A stretch of 64,000 nucleotides of DNA from an alpha proteobacterium U9-1i (GCA_000974665.1 BBSY01000002.1:62001-126000), one strand, 5' to 3'. Shown: positions 51,465 to 60,997, numbered from the stretch's first letter. A program made the numbers and translations. The notes: generated by a model not told the origin, from the sequence alone.

Positions 51465-51869
51465 TCAGCGTCGCGGCTTCCGTTTCGGCTGCGGCGCCAT
51501 CATTTGCGGCTGCGCCAAACGCAGCGCGAGATCCAGCACCAGCTTTCGCTCGGTCGCCGACTTGATAAGCTTAAACGCGTTCTGCAGTTGAATGGCTTGA
51601 GGATCCTCGGAACGCTTCGCGCGTTTGGAGCCACTTTTCGCCTCCGGCAGGAAGTCGACCGCGTCCGATGCAAGCACGCGCGCGATGCGCAATAACATTG
51701 AAGCTGAAACGCGATTGTCGCCGGCCTCATATTTTTGGTACTGTTGGTGCGAAATACCGAGGCTCGCTGCAACCTGTCGCTGGGGTGAGCCCAAGTCCTC
51801 TCGCCTTGCCCTGATCAATTCGCCGATTTGCCGATCTACATCGGTCACAGAGCGAGAGTCTTCCGGCAT
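51465..51869 (-). CDS. XRE-family regulator
   Basis: 134 residues. The HTH is clear: DRQIGELIRARREDL, then QRQVAASLGISHQQYQKYEAG and RVSASMLLRIARVL. A Lys/Arg-rich linker and a C-terminal helical segment (KLVLDLALRLAQ) follow. This two-part form is common among alphaproteobacterial regulators. The ATG at 51869 (MPEDSRSVTD) is preferred to 51905. It is convergent with the gsp operon and may mark the edge of the downstream island. Target unknown. Confidence 0.88.
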   Translation of the reverse strand: MPEDSRSVTDVDRQIGELIRARREDLGSPQRQVAASLGISHQQYQKYEAGDNRVSASMLLRIARVLASDAVDFLPEAKSGSKRAKRSEDPQAIQLQNAFKLIKSATERKLVLDLALRLAQPQMMAPQPKRKPRR

Positions 51870-52230
51870 GCGAACAGCTATCTTGCTAAAGCACGTTGGC
51901 GGCAACGCGCGGGTGAATCGCTACTACGTTTGAGTACAGCCCAATTATGCACAATTTCGATGGCACACAAACCTTACCGCATTTACGGAGCTTATCCAAA
52001 GACCTCGAACGATAGCGTTGTTGGCGCAACGTCAAGTTACATAAAGTACGCAGCGCGCGATCGCGTTGCGCCATCTTGCAAGTGAAAATTCATGCCCATT
52101 TAGCTCTGCAAAGAACGAATTCGGGCAAACGCTGCAGCGCGGCGAGTCAACACTGACCGATCGCCAGAAAAGCTAGATGACCGCGATGTCGCGAGACGCA
52201 CGTCCTATGCAGCGGAATAATCGCAGCTCT
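51870..52230. other. Intergenic region, no gene seen
   Basis: About 360 bases of lower GC than its surroundings. I see no convincing coding frame, RNA gene or terminator. It holds the promoter of the XRE gene and ends at a palindromic repeat. Confidence 0.5.
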
Positions 52231-52250
52231 CGCGGCATTACGTAACGCCG
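52231..52250. repeat. Palindromic repeat, left copy
   Basis: CGCGGCATTACGTAACGCCG contains an almost perfect palindrome around ATTACGTAA. It recurs with one base change at 62089-62108. It spans the end of the 52.2 kb gene: the stop codon TAA lies inside it. Confidence 0.6.
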
Positions 52251-52912
52251 CGCGGCAAAAGTCGCGAGATATCCCAATTCAACTCTCTCAGACGAAGCAG
52301 CAGCGTGCGGCAGCTCTGCTCATCCAATGGCGCCCCGAGCTGCCTCAAGCATTCAGTTACGAACTGCACGAATTCGCTGACCTTAACCGGTCTCCCATCG
52401 TCGCGGTGACCAGAAATGGTTAGAGGGCGACCTAGTTCATCGGCCCAGTAGTTCTTCAATGTGATGGCCGCCTCAAACCATTTCTCAAATGCTGGCCGGC
52501 CTGGCGACAACTTCAGTTGCAGCGCTGTTTCAATGACCGCGTCCAAATCTCGCATCGCCTCATAGGCTTCATCGACGCGGCCCCGCGCCTCAACATAGTG
52601 GTCGAACTTAAGCGGCCCCGAACGCGGCTCTCCCTCGCGCTCGACGTTGATCAGGGCAACCATCAACCGCGCATCGACCTCGGGTTCCGCTAGCAGCGCA
52701 CGCAGCTTGTCGACGTACAACTTTGCTCTCTTGATCTTGCCTATAGGGGCGGGACGAATCACGAGCGTGGCGAGGTCAAGATCCTCAGCAACACGCGTTA
52801 GGAGGGTTTCTAGCTGTTGGGGCGGAACATTGAGTCGCTCCGACAATTTGCGGAAATCGACCTGTTCCACGACTGCATAAAAGTCACTGCGCGGGGGCGC
52901 TCGGTCTGACAT
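52238..52912 (-). CDS. Hypothetical protein of defence-type island
   Basis: 224 residues from ATG 52912 (MSDRAPPRSD). Soluble and helical. The N-terminal part has LNVPPQQLETLLTRVAEDL and the middle has KIKRAKLYVDKLRALLAEP. I do not recognise the family. It is divergent from the 172-residue gene with only 30 bases between starts, so both share a promoter region and probably act together. Confidence 0.6.
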   Translation of the reverse strand: MSDRAPPRSDFYAVVEQVDFRKLSERLNVPPQQLETLLTRVAEDLDLATLVIRPAPIGKIKRAKLYVDKLRALLAEPEVDARLMVALINVEREGEPRSGPLKFDHYVEARGRVDEAYEAMRDLDAVIETALQLKLSPGRPAFEKWFEAAITLKNYWADELGRPLTISGHRDDGRPVKVSEFVQFVTECLRQLGAPLDEQSCRTLLLRLRELNWDISRLLPRGVT

Positions 52913-52942
52913 TTGGCTTTCCTTCGAACCGGAGGAGCATAC

Positions 52943-53461
52943 ATGAGCGAGCAACAGTCGATCACGCCAGAATGGTTAGGCGCAGCCGCGATCAAAATCG
53001 AAGGCGCGGTCAGGAGCGCGGACGCCAGCCTGCTTGAGGCAGCTCGATTGCTGGTGGAGGTCAAGGCGCATATTGAGGGCGGGGCCTTCTCCGGGGTGAC
53101 ATGGCGTGAATGGTCAAGCCAGACCTTGTCAATCGGCGATCGTCGGGTTCGCGAGTTGCTGCGCGTCGGCAAAGCGCCTGACCCAGCGACCGAGCTAGCC
53201 GAGCAACGGGCGAAAAACACCGCCCGTCAACAACGTCACCGAGCGGCTCAAGCCGAACGAGGCTCGCCGACACCACGCTTGCAATCGACCGTTCTAGTCG
53301 TGAAATCGCCCGACGAAGCCAACGCCTCCGATGAAAGCAAACGCACCGGCAAGGGCGACATCTCCGACGAAGCAAAGCAGCTGATCGATTGGGCAATGAA
53401 AGCGAGCCGCGATCGGATCGAGCAGGTTCTTGAATTTATCGCCAACCTTCCAGCAAATTGA
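52943..53461 (+). CDS. Hypothetical protein, DNA-binding-like
   Basis: 172 residues. The ATG at 52943 follows GGAGGAG. The N-terminal half has a helical block (LEAARLLVEVKAHIEGGAFS) and TWREWSSQTLSIGDRRVREL, which looks like an HTH-like segment. The middle is basic (KNTARQQRHRAAQAERG) and the C-terminus is an acidic helix. The pattern recalls DUF3102-type phage/plasmid proteins, but that is a guess. It is paired divergently with the 52.2 kb gene. Confidence 0.6.
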   Translation: MSEQQSITPEWLGAAAIKIEGAVRSADASLLEAARLLVEVKAHIEGGAFSGVTWREWSSQTLSIGDRRVRELLRVGKAPDPATELAEQRAKNTARQQRHRAAQAERGSPTPRLQSTVLVVKSPDEANASDESKRTGKGDISDEAKQLIDWAMKASRDRIEQVLEFIANLPAN

Positions 53462-53641
53462 GCACTTCTGCCCGCCGACAAGGTTGCCAGCGTGCTGGCG
53501 GAAAATGGCGCGTTCCTTTTCTCCATCCGACAGAGCGAGGCCGTCAAAGAACACACCAGCGGGCAATACTAGGTCAGTATGTGGTGCAATTCAGGGATGA
53601 GCGCGCATGTCAGACTGTAGCAAGAGACCAATCCACACGCT

Positions 53642-54466
53642 TCATGGTATCAGGCCGTTGGGCACAATGGCGCCAAGCGCCACCTTGGCCTCATAATAGA
53701 GGTCTTCCGCCGCTTGGTCGTCAGTGAGCAGCCGATCAAAGAACGTCGCAAACGAGACAAAATTCAGATCGATCACGTCGTTGCGCAGCTCTTCTGGTTT
53801 GCGTTGGGTACGCCCGGTCTCCGCCCAACGCAAAACCATGATCTGCATGCAGACTGCGGAGCGGAATAGAAACGTGTTGACCATCTCCTCGAACTTGGGC
53901 GGGCCGTGGGAATTCGGATGTGCCTCGTGAAGCTTGATAGCGAGCGCCATGGAGTGATCAGCGAATTTCTGGATCATCGCGTCATCTAATGACTCGCCTT
54001 TTCGGAGACGCTTCAACTCTGCTGGGGTGTACACCTGGACCATGTCGAGGATGCCGCTCACGAGACCAAGCATATCGTTGGTTACACCTTCGATTTGACG
54101 GCGCGCCTCCCTGGCATAAGTGTCGATGGCCCGTTGCATGGCCGGATCGCCCGCCCTCGCCAGCATGAGGTCACTATGGAGCTGCGAAAAATGCGCAGTC
54201 TGATCCTGATCAATCAAACGTCGGCGCAATCCCGCCTTGCGACCACGAAGCCCGGCAACGCGCGCAGTGCTCTTAAGAACGAGGACCTGAGATGGAAAAG
54301 CAGATACAATTTCCATCTGTGCAGTCATCGCCGCCACGGGGTCGCTGCTTTTGTAGGCTTCCATAGCCGAGTAATCGGTTAGCACCGCCTTGTTGCACGG
54401 CGAGCGCGCTAGGAACGCTCTTAGCAAAGGAGAACGGAGGAAATTGCTGTCGATGACGGCTTCCAT
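53642..54466 (-). CDS. PIN-like domain protein
   Basis: 274 residues from ATG 54466 (MEAVIDSNFL), preceded by AGGGAA. The start VIDSNFLRSPLLRAFL and the block NKAVLTDYSAMEAYKS resemble the first acidic motifs of PIN-like nucleases. A long helical C-terminal part follows (AELKRLRKGESLDDAM, FEEMVNTFLFRSAVC). It is probably a predicted ribonuclease. It is divergent from the HNH pseudogene. No separate antitoxin is seen. Confidence 0.6.
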   Translation of the reverse strand: MEAVIDSNFLRSPLLRAFLARSPCNKAVLTDYSAMEAYKSSDPVAAMTAQMEIVSAFPSQVLVLKSTARVAGLRGRKAGLRRRLIDQDQTAHFSQLHSDLMLARAGDPAMQRAIDTYAREARRQIEGVTNDMLGLVSGILDMVQVYTPAELKRLRKGESLDDAMIQKFADHSMALAIKLHEAHPNSHGPPKFEEMVNTFLFRSAVCMQIMVLRWAETGRTQRKPEELRNDVIDLNFVSFATFFDRLLTDDQAAEDLYYEAKVALGAIVPNGLIP

Positions 54467-54657
54467 GATTATTCCCTGATCGAACCCGGCGCCAGAAATC
54501 CCAGAGCCGTCAGAAATCAATACAGAACAGCGGACATTTGCTTCTGGGCCGGCATCTATAGCCACCCGCCCTGGCATTGCGCTTCAGTTTGTCACCCAAT
54601 GTTTTGGTCGATGCCCATTTAGTGCCGCGATGCAGCAATCGTCCCACAGTTGCGGTT

Positions 54658-55821
54658 ATGGCTATGGTAGACGTCACCACCGCAGCAATAGAGACGGCGA
54701 TGCGAGAGTTCGATGAACTCGGGCGAGACCAGTTTCTCGCCAAATATTCCTTCAAGCGTGCCCGATCATACTTTTTGGTTCACGGCAGGCAGCGCTACGA
54801 CTCAAAAGCGATCGTCGGCGCCGCTCATGGATTCGTTCCGGGAAACACCGGTCCTCACCTTCCGTCGGACTTCAGTGGCGGCGACGCCACAGTTCGTCGC
54901 TTCCTTGAGGCCAGGGGATTCAGAGTTGAAGTCATTCCGTTCGGACCGATCAGCGATCTGCATCGTCGGGGACTCTCGTGGTTTCGGGACCGTCAGGGCG
55001 CCGTTGCGCCGCCGCCGGGGACGCTGGAGGGCACAGACCTGCTCCTGACCACGCAGGCGAAGGCGATCCACGTCCCTCGTCAGTTCGACTACGCGCTAAG
55101 CGTCAAAATCGTCCCCGGTGGCCCGTATCCAGACGGTGAAATCGAGCAAGACGAACTCGGACGGTGGCATGTCGCGTATCATCGCGAAGAGCCAAAAAAC
55201 CGAGATCCGGAAGCACATTCACGCAATCTCGGACTCAAAAGATGCCTAGAGCACAACGTTCCTGTTGCGGTCCTTCGCCGTGTGCGCGGCAAGCCCGGAA
55301 CACTGTACGAGATTTTGTCGGCCTGGGCCACGTCACGGACTACACCGCGCCCTACTTTAAGATTGAAGGGCCTGCTGGCATTGGAGGCGCGACAATCGCT
55401 CCGCCTGACGACTTCGAACTCGAGGCGTTGGAAGAACAGGAGCGCGTCCTTGCTTCTGTGCGTCGGCGCCTAGGTCAACCCGCGTTTCGCGCCGACCTCA
55501 TTGCGGCATACGAAGGTCGGTGCGCTATGTCTGGCTGCACCGTCGCACAAGTATTGGAGGCCGCGCACATCATTCCGTATCAAGGGGCCGCTTCCAATCA
55601 CGTCCAGAATGGCATTTCTATTGCGCGCTGACCTTCATACGCTGTTTGATCTTCATTTGATTGTGATCGATCCGAAAAGTCGCGCTGTGAAGGTCGATGC
55701 AAGCCTCACGGACACGCCCTAGTGGCAACTCAACGGCCAACGCATTTTCGAACCGAAAGAACAATTCAGGCCAAGCGCCAGCGCTCTGGAAGCACGTCAG
55801 TTGAGAGCCGCCGCGAGGTAA
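54658..55821 (+). pseudogene. McrA-like HNH endonuclease, broken
   Basis: The N-terminal part (FDELGRDQFLAKYSFKRARS, GRQRYDSKAIVGAAHG) is the head domain found in ScoMcrA-like endonucleases. The C-terminal HNH part is split over two other frames: GRCAMSGCTVAQVLEAAHII, then RADLHTLFDLHLIVIDP. Frameshifts lie near 55315 and 55617. A TAG at 55720-55722 interrupts the end, where the sequence continues as WQLNGQRIFEPKEQF to a TAA at 55821. Such enzymes cut modified phage or foreign DNA. This copy is inactive unless the frameshifts are assembly errors. Confidence 0.8.
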
Positions 55822-56108
55822 CGCCCGCGTCTTCACTTTCTTGCTGCATCACTTTCCCGCTCAGTCGCATTCTCGCAATTCGCAGTCAATTCAATGGATT
55901 GTTCTTCCACCAACCGAAAATCGTCTTATTAGGAATGTCGAGCCAAGCAGCGGTGCGACATGCAAATCGAAGTCATCTTGGTAGCCATCCCAGCGACAGT
56001 TCTCCTCGTCGCTCTCGCACGTCGTAGCGCCGTGAATGTTCGATTGTTTGTCGCGACGCGATCGAGATCGTTTCTCTTTCAACTGTCTTTGCAAAGCGGC
56101 GGAGACGA

Positions 56109-56987
56109 CTAGCCACGCCACTCGATGCTGACCGGGCAATGATCGGAAAGTGGATCGGAGCCAAAAGTCCATTCACGAAAATTCGAGACGTGTGAGACCT
56201 CCGCCACGGGCACGATCAGATGATCAATGAAGCTGCGGTAGCGCGGATCGCAGCGCGGTGTCACAGCGCCCGCACCAAGAACAAGCGACGCGCCAGTTGG
56301 ATCGCCATCGTTCCAATCAGCCCAGACGGCGTCTGAGGGTTCAGCCAAGCGTCGGTTGAAATCACCAAGGACGATGAATTCCTCGCCTGCACGAACGCGC
56401 GCGTCGATCCAGCTTTCAAGCACAGGAACCTGTGCCAAGAATTGCGGGCAAGCGTCATTGCCCACTCCGGACGCGCATCCTGATTTGAGATGCACTGAAA
56501 GCAACCGAACACGCTGCCCTTCGGAAATCCGAACACTGACGTCAACCGCGGACCGGAGGTCAGCGTCGCCGCCCTGCAGCTCCGTGAAATCTGGTTTGCG
56601 ATCGAAGGCAAGTCCGCGGCGGATAGCGAACCCAGTCGCCTGACGATTGAGATATTGCCCTGGCAAACTTCGGCATTCGAGCCGGCCGCCAGAACCTGCG
56701 CGCGCCTCGATCACGATGTCATAGTGCGCCGGATCGAATACGCGCTGCGCGGCGGCGACCGATTCTACTTCCTGGAAAGCCACCACATCCGCATCAATCT
56801 GGTTTGCGAAGTTGCGCATGGCGACATAGTTCGCGTCCGTTCGCGGCCGACAGCCGCTGCCATTGGCTTCAGCTAGGTGCTCCATATTCCAGGACGCGAT
56901 GCGTAGTTGCGCGGACTGTGTGGGGGCTGGCGCAGGCGCTGTTGCACACGCCGCGACGAACAGAACCAAGGCCAGAGCCCAGCGCAT
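56109..56987 (-). CDS. EEP-family phosphatase/nuclease lipoprotein
   Basis: 292 residues from ATG 56987 with GGAGGGAAG upstream. A lipoprotein signal ends FVAAC. The endonuclease/exonuclease/phosphatase fold has its usual blocks: IASWNMEHL, ADVVAFQEVES, LLSVHLKSGC, VLGDFNRR, and SDHCPVSIEW at the end with the catalytic His. It is anchored in the envelope, so it likely degrades extracytoplasmic nucleic acid or a phosphodiester. The substrate is unknown. Confidence 0.9.
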   Translation of the reverse strand: MRWALALVLFVAACATAPAPAPTQSAQLRIASWNMEHLAEANGSGCRPRTDANYVAMRNFANQIDADVVAFQEVESVAAAQRVFDPAHYDIVIEARAGSGGRLECRSLPGQYLNRQATGFAIRRGLAFDRKPDFTELQGGDADLRSAVDVSVRISEGQRVRLLSVHLKSGCASGVGNDACPQFLAQVPVLESWIDARVRAGEEFIVLGDFNRRLAEPSDAVWADWNDGDPTGASLVLGAGAVTPRCDPRYRSFIDHLIVPVAEVSHVSNFREWTFGSDPLSDHCPVSIEWRG

Positions 56988-57006
56988 ACGTCTTCCCTCC
57001 TTGCGG

Positions 57007-57182
57007 TTACCAGCCGAGCGCCACTCGGACCGCCCCGCCCACGGAGTAGACAATCCATCCCACGTAGATCGCGCCGCCCACGCCAAACACAACGAGGCGG
57101 GGCAGAAGATCGGCCCAATCCGTCCGGTCGTTGCGCGCGGCGGCATTGACGGGCGATTGCTGCGCGTGCTGTCGAAAGCCAT
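57007..57182 (-). pseudogene. Small membrane protein, start out of frame
   Basis: Just upstream of the EEP gene a frame ends with WADLLPRLVVFGVGGAIYVG, WIVYSVGGAVRVALGW and a TAA at 57007-57009. This is a convincing short membrane protein. It has no start codon upstream in its own frame. A well placed ATG with GGAGAGG (57182) is in another frame, so a one-base indel appears to separate start and body. The two genes would be co-transcribed. Confidence 0.4.
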
Positions 57183-57216
57183 TCTAACCTCTCCCCTTCG
57201 CGCGCGAGTGAGCCCG

Positions 57217-58119
57217 ATGAACATTTCCGAAGCCGAACGGGTGCTTGAGTCAAGCCCAGATCATCGCATCCTCCGGCGCATCCCTCCGGTTGCGAACTGG
57301 GGCCTCCGCGGATCCAGCAACGATGTACGCCGCGCCGTATTTGTGGACGTTGAGACCACGGGCCTCGACCAAGACCGCGACGAAGTGATCGAATTGGCGC
57401 TCTTGCCGTTTAGCTACGACCGACATAGCGGCGAGATCATCGAAATCATGGAACGCGACGCGCTCAACGAGTTGCGGGAACCATCGATACCTATTCCACC
57501 GGAGAGCACGCGCATCCATGGGATTTCCGACGCGGATGTCAAAGGCAAGTCGATCGATGCGAACAAGGTGGAAGCAATCGTAAGCGCCGCTGACCTCATC
57601 CTTGCGCACAACGCCGCCTTCGACCGCCCCATGGTCGAAAAGCTGTGGCCAGTCTTCGAGCGCAAACATTGGGCCTGCTCATTGCAGGAAATCGATTGGA
57701 AGGCCGAGGGCCTTGGAAGCGGCAAGCTCGACTATCTGCTGATGCGGCTTGGATGTTTCTACGAAGCCCATCGCGCGCTTGGCGATGCGCTTGCCGGCGC
57801 CTTTCTCTTGTCGCGACCGTTGCCGACATCACGGCGGCCCGCTCTGCAGGTTCTGCTCGAACGCGCGCGCCGGCCGCTCAAGGCCATCCGCGCCGAAGAA
57901 ACCGCCTTTGCGCAGCGCGTTGCTCTCAAGCAGCGCGGTTATCGTTGGGACGACGGCGCAGGCAGCGACCGCGGCAAGGCTTGGTGGATCCTAACGGACG
58001 ACCCAGACGCAGAGATTGGTTGGCTCAATGCGTCGATCTATTCCAAGCCCCGCCTCATAAGGCCGATCGCAATGCCGGCCACGCGACGCTACTCGGCAAG
58101 GCTTTGGGAGAGACGCTAG
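57217..58119 (+). CDS. DnaQ-like 3'-5' exonuclease
   Basis: 300 residues. DEDDh exonuclease motifs: FVDVETTGLDQDRDEVIELA (ExoI), LILAHNAAFDRPMVEKL (ExoII) and EAHRALGDALAGAFLL (ExoIII with the His). A C-terminal region of about 100 residues (RRPLKAIRAEETAFAQRVAL, KAWWILTDDP) is shared by standalone DnaQ-like proteins that use a DNA or nucleotide substrate. The start at 57217 (MNISEAERV) is chosen; the open frame upstream overlaps the EEP and membrane genes. It could repair or degrade DNA. It lies before the kinase-HD gene, same strand. Confidence 0.87.
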   Translation: MNISEAERVLESSPDHRILRRIPPVANWGLRGSSNDVRRAVFVDVETTGLDQDRDEVIELALLPFSYDRHSGEIIEIMERDALNELREPSIPIPPESTRIHGISDADVKGKSIDANKVEAIVSAADLILAHNAAFDRPMVEKLWPVFERKHWACSLQEIDWKAEGLGSGKLDYLLMRLGCFYEAHRALGDALAGAFLLSRPLPTSRRPALQVLLERARRPLKAIRAEETAFAQRVALKQRGYRWDDGAGSDRGKAWWILTDDPDAEIGWLNASIYSKPRLIRPIAMPATRRYSARLWERR

Positions 58120-58287
58120 GGCGCGGAGAGGGCCCAATATCTCCAGTTCAACTCGCCGGCAGGACGTATCACCGACACGACGAGCGGCGGCTGGCGCAAG
58201 CGCTAGGTCCGCCGCTTCTCCGTCGCCCGCGACTGGACGGCCAACGCAACCGTTGCGTGCAAATCATACCGCTGCTAATTGAGCTCC

Positions 58288-60603
58288 ATGGCGAAAGCAA
58301 AAAGCGGCGATTTGTTTGCAGCGCAGTACCCTGAGTACCTGCAGCCAATCGCGAAAAAGCTGTCAGAACGCTACGAGTTTTCTCGAGCGATTGGTGCGGG
58401 CAAGAACGGGCAGACCTTTCTCATCAAAGATCGGATCTCGTCGCAGCTCTACTGTCTCAAGACAATATCGGAGGCTCAGACCAAGAAGGAGGAACGAGAT
58501 CGCGTAGCGGGAACGCTGCGAAAGGAAGTCGAAATCCTTCTGCCAACGAATCATCGCTGTCTTCCAAAAATCTTTGACCACGACCTAAGCGCGACGCTGC
58601 CTTATTACGTCTGCACGTACCATCCAGGCCGAACGTGGGAGGAATTTCGTCTTAGCCGCACCCGGCTCACGCAGGATGAGTCGGCCTTCGTCGTCGGGTC
58701 GCTAATTGATGCGCTAGAGCACCTTCACGAACGAGGTCGAACTCACTGCGATCTGCATCAAGACAACATACTCATTAGTTCAAAGGTCTTCGCCGAGGGC
58801 GTCCTGATCATCGACTTTGGATCTGGACATCGCGACTCGGATTCCGATTCAAAGACACCAGACAAAGGCAACAACGCCTTCAAGAACAAGGAAGGACAAA
58901 AGCGTCATCGCACAATCGTGTCGAGGCGCCAGGCGTCAGCTGATTTTCGGCACTATGATTTTCGAGCGCTAGGTCGAGCATTGCAGGGCATGGGACCATG
59001 CTTCTTTGTCGATGGCCCACTCGATCAGCGGCATGCTTACGACGAATTTTGCGAACTCCTACAAAGCAGCGAACTCACCTCCTGGCGAGAGGTAAAAGAA
59101 GCTTTCCGCCATGTGGTCGACCCCCAGTATTTGGAGACAGATCTCGAACCCTTGTTCGTATCGAACGATGGCGCGCGCAAGGTGATCACCCTACCGGCCG
59201 GCGGCAATGTCCCAGTCGGCAGTGCAATTCTAGCGATTATCAACACCTCCCGCTTTCAGCGACTGCGGGCCATACGACAATTGTCCTTCTGTGAGTGGCC
59301 CTTCCCTGGCGGCGTGCACTCAAGATTTGAGCATTCGATCGGTGTCTTTGGATCCGCGCACAAGGCACTTCGCCATCTCGCCCGCGATCGACATTTTCGG
59401 AACCGCTACAGCTCGGAGAATGTGCGAGGAGCGCTCCTTGGCGGCTTACTGCACGACATCGGCCACTATCCCTTCGCTCACGTAGTCGAACACTACATCG
59501 CCGCGCGCTTCCCCGGGGATAAGCAAATTAAAGAGCCGATCCATCACTTCGCGAATGGCATGCGCATCATTCAGAACGACACCGAGATCAACAAGGCGAT
59601 TGAAATGCATTGGGGACCCTCCGCGAAAGAGAACGCACTACGAACGTTGGAAGGCGATTTTGGCCCATTGTCCCAGGTGCTGGATGGACCGATCGACTGT
59701 GACAAGATTGATTATCTTAAAAGAGACTCGTTCCATTGCGGAGTGCCGTACGGCACGGGCTTTAATCCTGACGAAGTGATCGCCAGCTATCGCTGTCCAA
59801 GTGAAGGCGATGACCTATTGGTCGACCGCATACGCGTGCACACCATCGAGGGCTTCATGGTGCTGCAGGACCAAATGTTATCTGCCGTATATTGGCATCA
59901 AAGTGTCCGCGCCATAATGGCGATGTTTCATCGCTTCCTCGACGGAGCGTTACACGGAGATCGACAGAAAATCATAGATACCGTGGCGCGAATGCAGGCC
60001 AGCTTAGGCGACCAGCAGTGCTTAACCGACGTGTTCTGGCCTTTGCTCAAAAACGCAAAGAGTGGGAGAAAATCCATCAGCGACGAGCTAGCTCCGCTGA
60101 TCAACCTTCACTTCCGTCCTAACTGGAGCGAGATTTACACTTGCCTCGCGCAATATTCGACGACCGACAAAACCGAGCCCAAGAGGCGAGCGCGCTTCAA
60201 CGTTTTCCGTTCCATCATCAACGACGCGGCGCACGCAGAACAAACAAACATTCCTATTGAGTGGGGCGAAGTGAAGCGTCTGCGCGGCTGCTTTATGAAA
60301 GCCTTCATCGCAAGAGGAGAAAAGCCGGGCGCATTCGAGATTCTCGTAGACGTCCCTTGGGGTAAGGGCACCAATCGCGAAATCACAGTCTACGATCAGT
60401 ACTCAGGAGACACCATTGACATTACCAAGGTGTCTCACCTCGCCCCGACGATCTTCAAGAACCCAACCGCCTATTCCGCGCCCGTTCGGGTTTATATCTC
60501 ACCTCGCCTACAGGCCAAACAGGCCGGAGCGCTCGCGAACATCCGAAAAACCGCTGAAGAGTTCTACGCCGACCATGATGACTACGAGGATGACGAAGGC
60601 TAG
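58288..60603 (+). CDS. Protein kinase fused to SAMHD1-like HD domain
   Basis: 771 residues from ATG 58288. Residues 30-230 are a protein-kinase fold: Gly loop GAGKNG (36-41), Lys58, catalytic HCDLHQDN (153-160) and IDFGSG (175-180). Residues 320-620 are an HD hydrolase of the SAMHD1/dGTPase type. H349 lies in RFEHSIG, HD389-390 in LLHDIGHYPFAH, and the last ligand region is DCDKIDYLKRD (470-480). A C-terminal domain and acidic tail follow. SAMHD1-like enzymes hydrolyse dNTPs and limit phage growth. Here the kinase may gate that activity. Both active sites look intact. I know no named system with this fusion. Confidence 0.85.
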   Translation: MAKAKSGDLFAAQYPEYLQPIAKKLSERYEFSRAIGAGKNGQTFLIKDRISSQLYCLKTISEAQTKKEERDRVAGTLRKEVEILLPTNHRCLPKIFDHDLSATLPYYVCTYHPGRTWEEFRLSRTRLTQDESAFVVGSLIDALEHLHERGRTHCDLHQDNILISSKVFAEGVLIIDFGSGHRDSDSDSKTPDKGNNAFKNKEGQKRHRTIVSRRQASADFRHYDFRALGRALQGMGPCFFVDGPLDQRHAYDEFCELLQSSELTSWREVKEAFRHVVDPQYLETDLEPLFVSNDGARKVITLPAGGNVPVGSAILAIINTSRFQRLRAIRQLSFCEWPFPGGVHSRFEHSIGVFGSAHKALRHLARDRHFRNRYSSENVRGALLGGLLHDIGHYPFAHVVEHYIAARFPGDKQIKEPIHHFANGMRIIQNDTEINKAIEMHWGPSAKENALRTLEGDFGPLSQVLDGPIDCDKIDYLKRDSFHCGVPYGTGFNPDEVIASYRCPSEGDDLLVDRIRVHTIEGFMVLQDQMLSAVYWHQSVRAIMAMFHRFLDGALHGDRQKIIDTVARMQASLGDQQCLTDVFWPLLKNAKSGRKSISDELAPLINLHFRPNWSEIYTCLAQYSTTDKTEPKRRARFNVFRSIINDAAHAEQTNIPIEWGEVKRLRGCFMKAFIARGEKPGAFEILVDVPWGKGTNREITVYDQYSGDTIDITKVSHLAPTIFKNPTAYSAPVRVYISPRLQAKQAGALANIRKTAEEFYADHDDYEDDEG

Positions 60604-60796
60604 CGGCCTAGTATCGATCTACCCCCATTTGATGGATCAGGAACACCCGTGGAGTTGGCCGCCGCCGCAGAAGCAGACAGTGATGACCTCGTGCTGGCAA
60701 GCGAGGGTGAGCGTAGGTCCCGAATGCCAAGCGATTCCGAATCGCGTGAGGACAACTCGTATTAATCTTGTCAGCCAATAATAGTGGAGCCGCCCG

Positions 60797-60997
60797 ATGA
60801 AGGTCACCACAACGACCGATTATCTGGACCTTGAAGGCGATTACGGCGATGTCCCGGGCGTTGAAGTCACGTGCGACAGGTGCGGGCATTCTGAGCAAAG
60901 CTTCGGAACCGACGAGCCGTCTCTCAACCGCTGCGCCTTCCTTCTCCGAGACAACTGTCCTAACGGAGAAAACAACTTCTATGTGGTCGCTCCGTAG
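60797..60997 (+). CDS. Small Cys-containing protein
   Basis: 66 residues with GGAG before the ATG. It has CDRCGHSEQ plus a downstream Cys pair ([12 protein letters not shown]), which could bind zinc. The start [17 protein letters not shown] is acidic. It lies 193 bases after the kinase-HD stop, same strand. No family recognised; possibly an accessory to the kinase-HD protein. Confidence 0.55.
   Translation: MKVTTTTDYLDLEGDYGDVPGVEVTCDRCGHSEQSFGTDEPSLNRCAFLLRDNCPNGENNFYVVAP

Noticed and set aside
55891-56172. 93-codon minus-strand frame near 56 kb
   Set aside because: It overlaps the end of the EEP gene and has no SD or recognisable domain; possibly a remnant but not supportable.
60632-60781. 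50-codon frame after the kinase-HD gene (MDQEHPWSWPP...)
   Set aside because: No SD and odd composition; the in-frame extension of the kinase-HD tail explains the region better.
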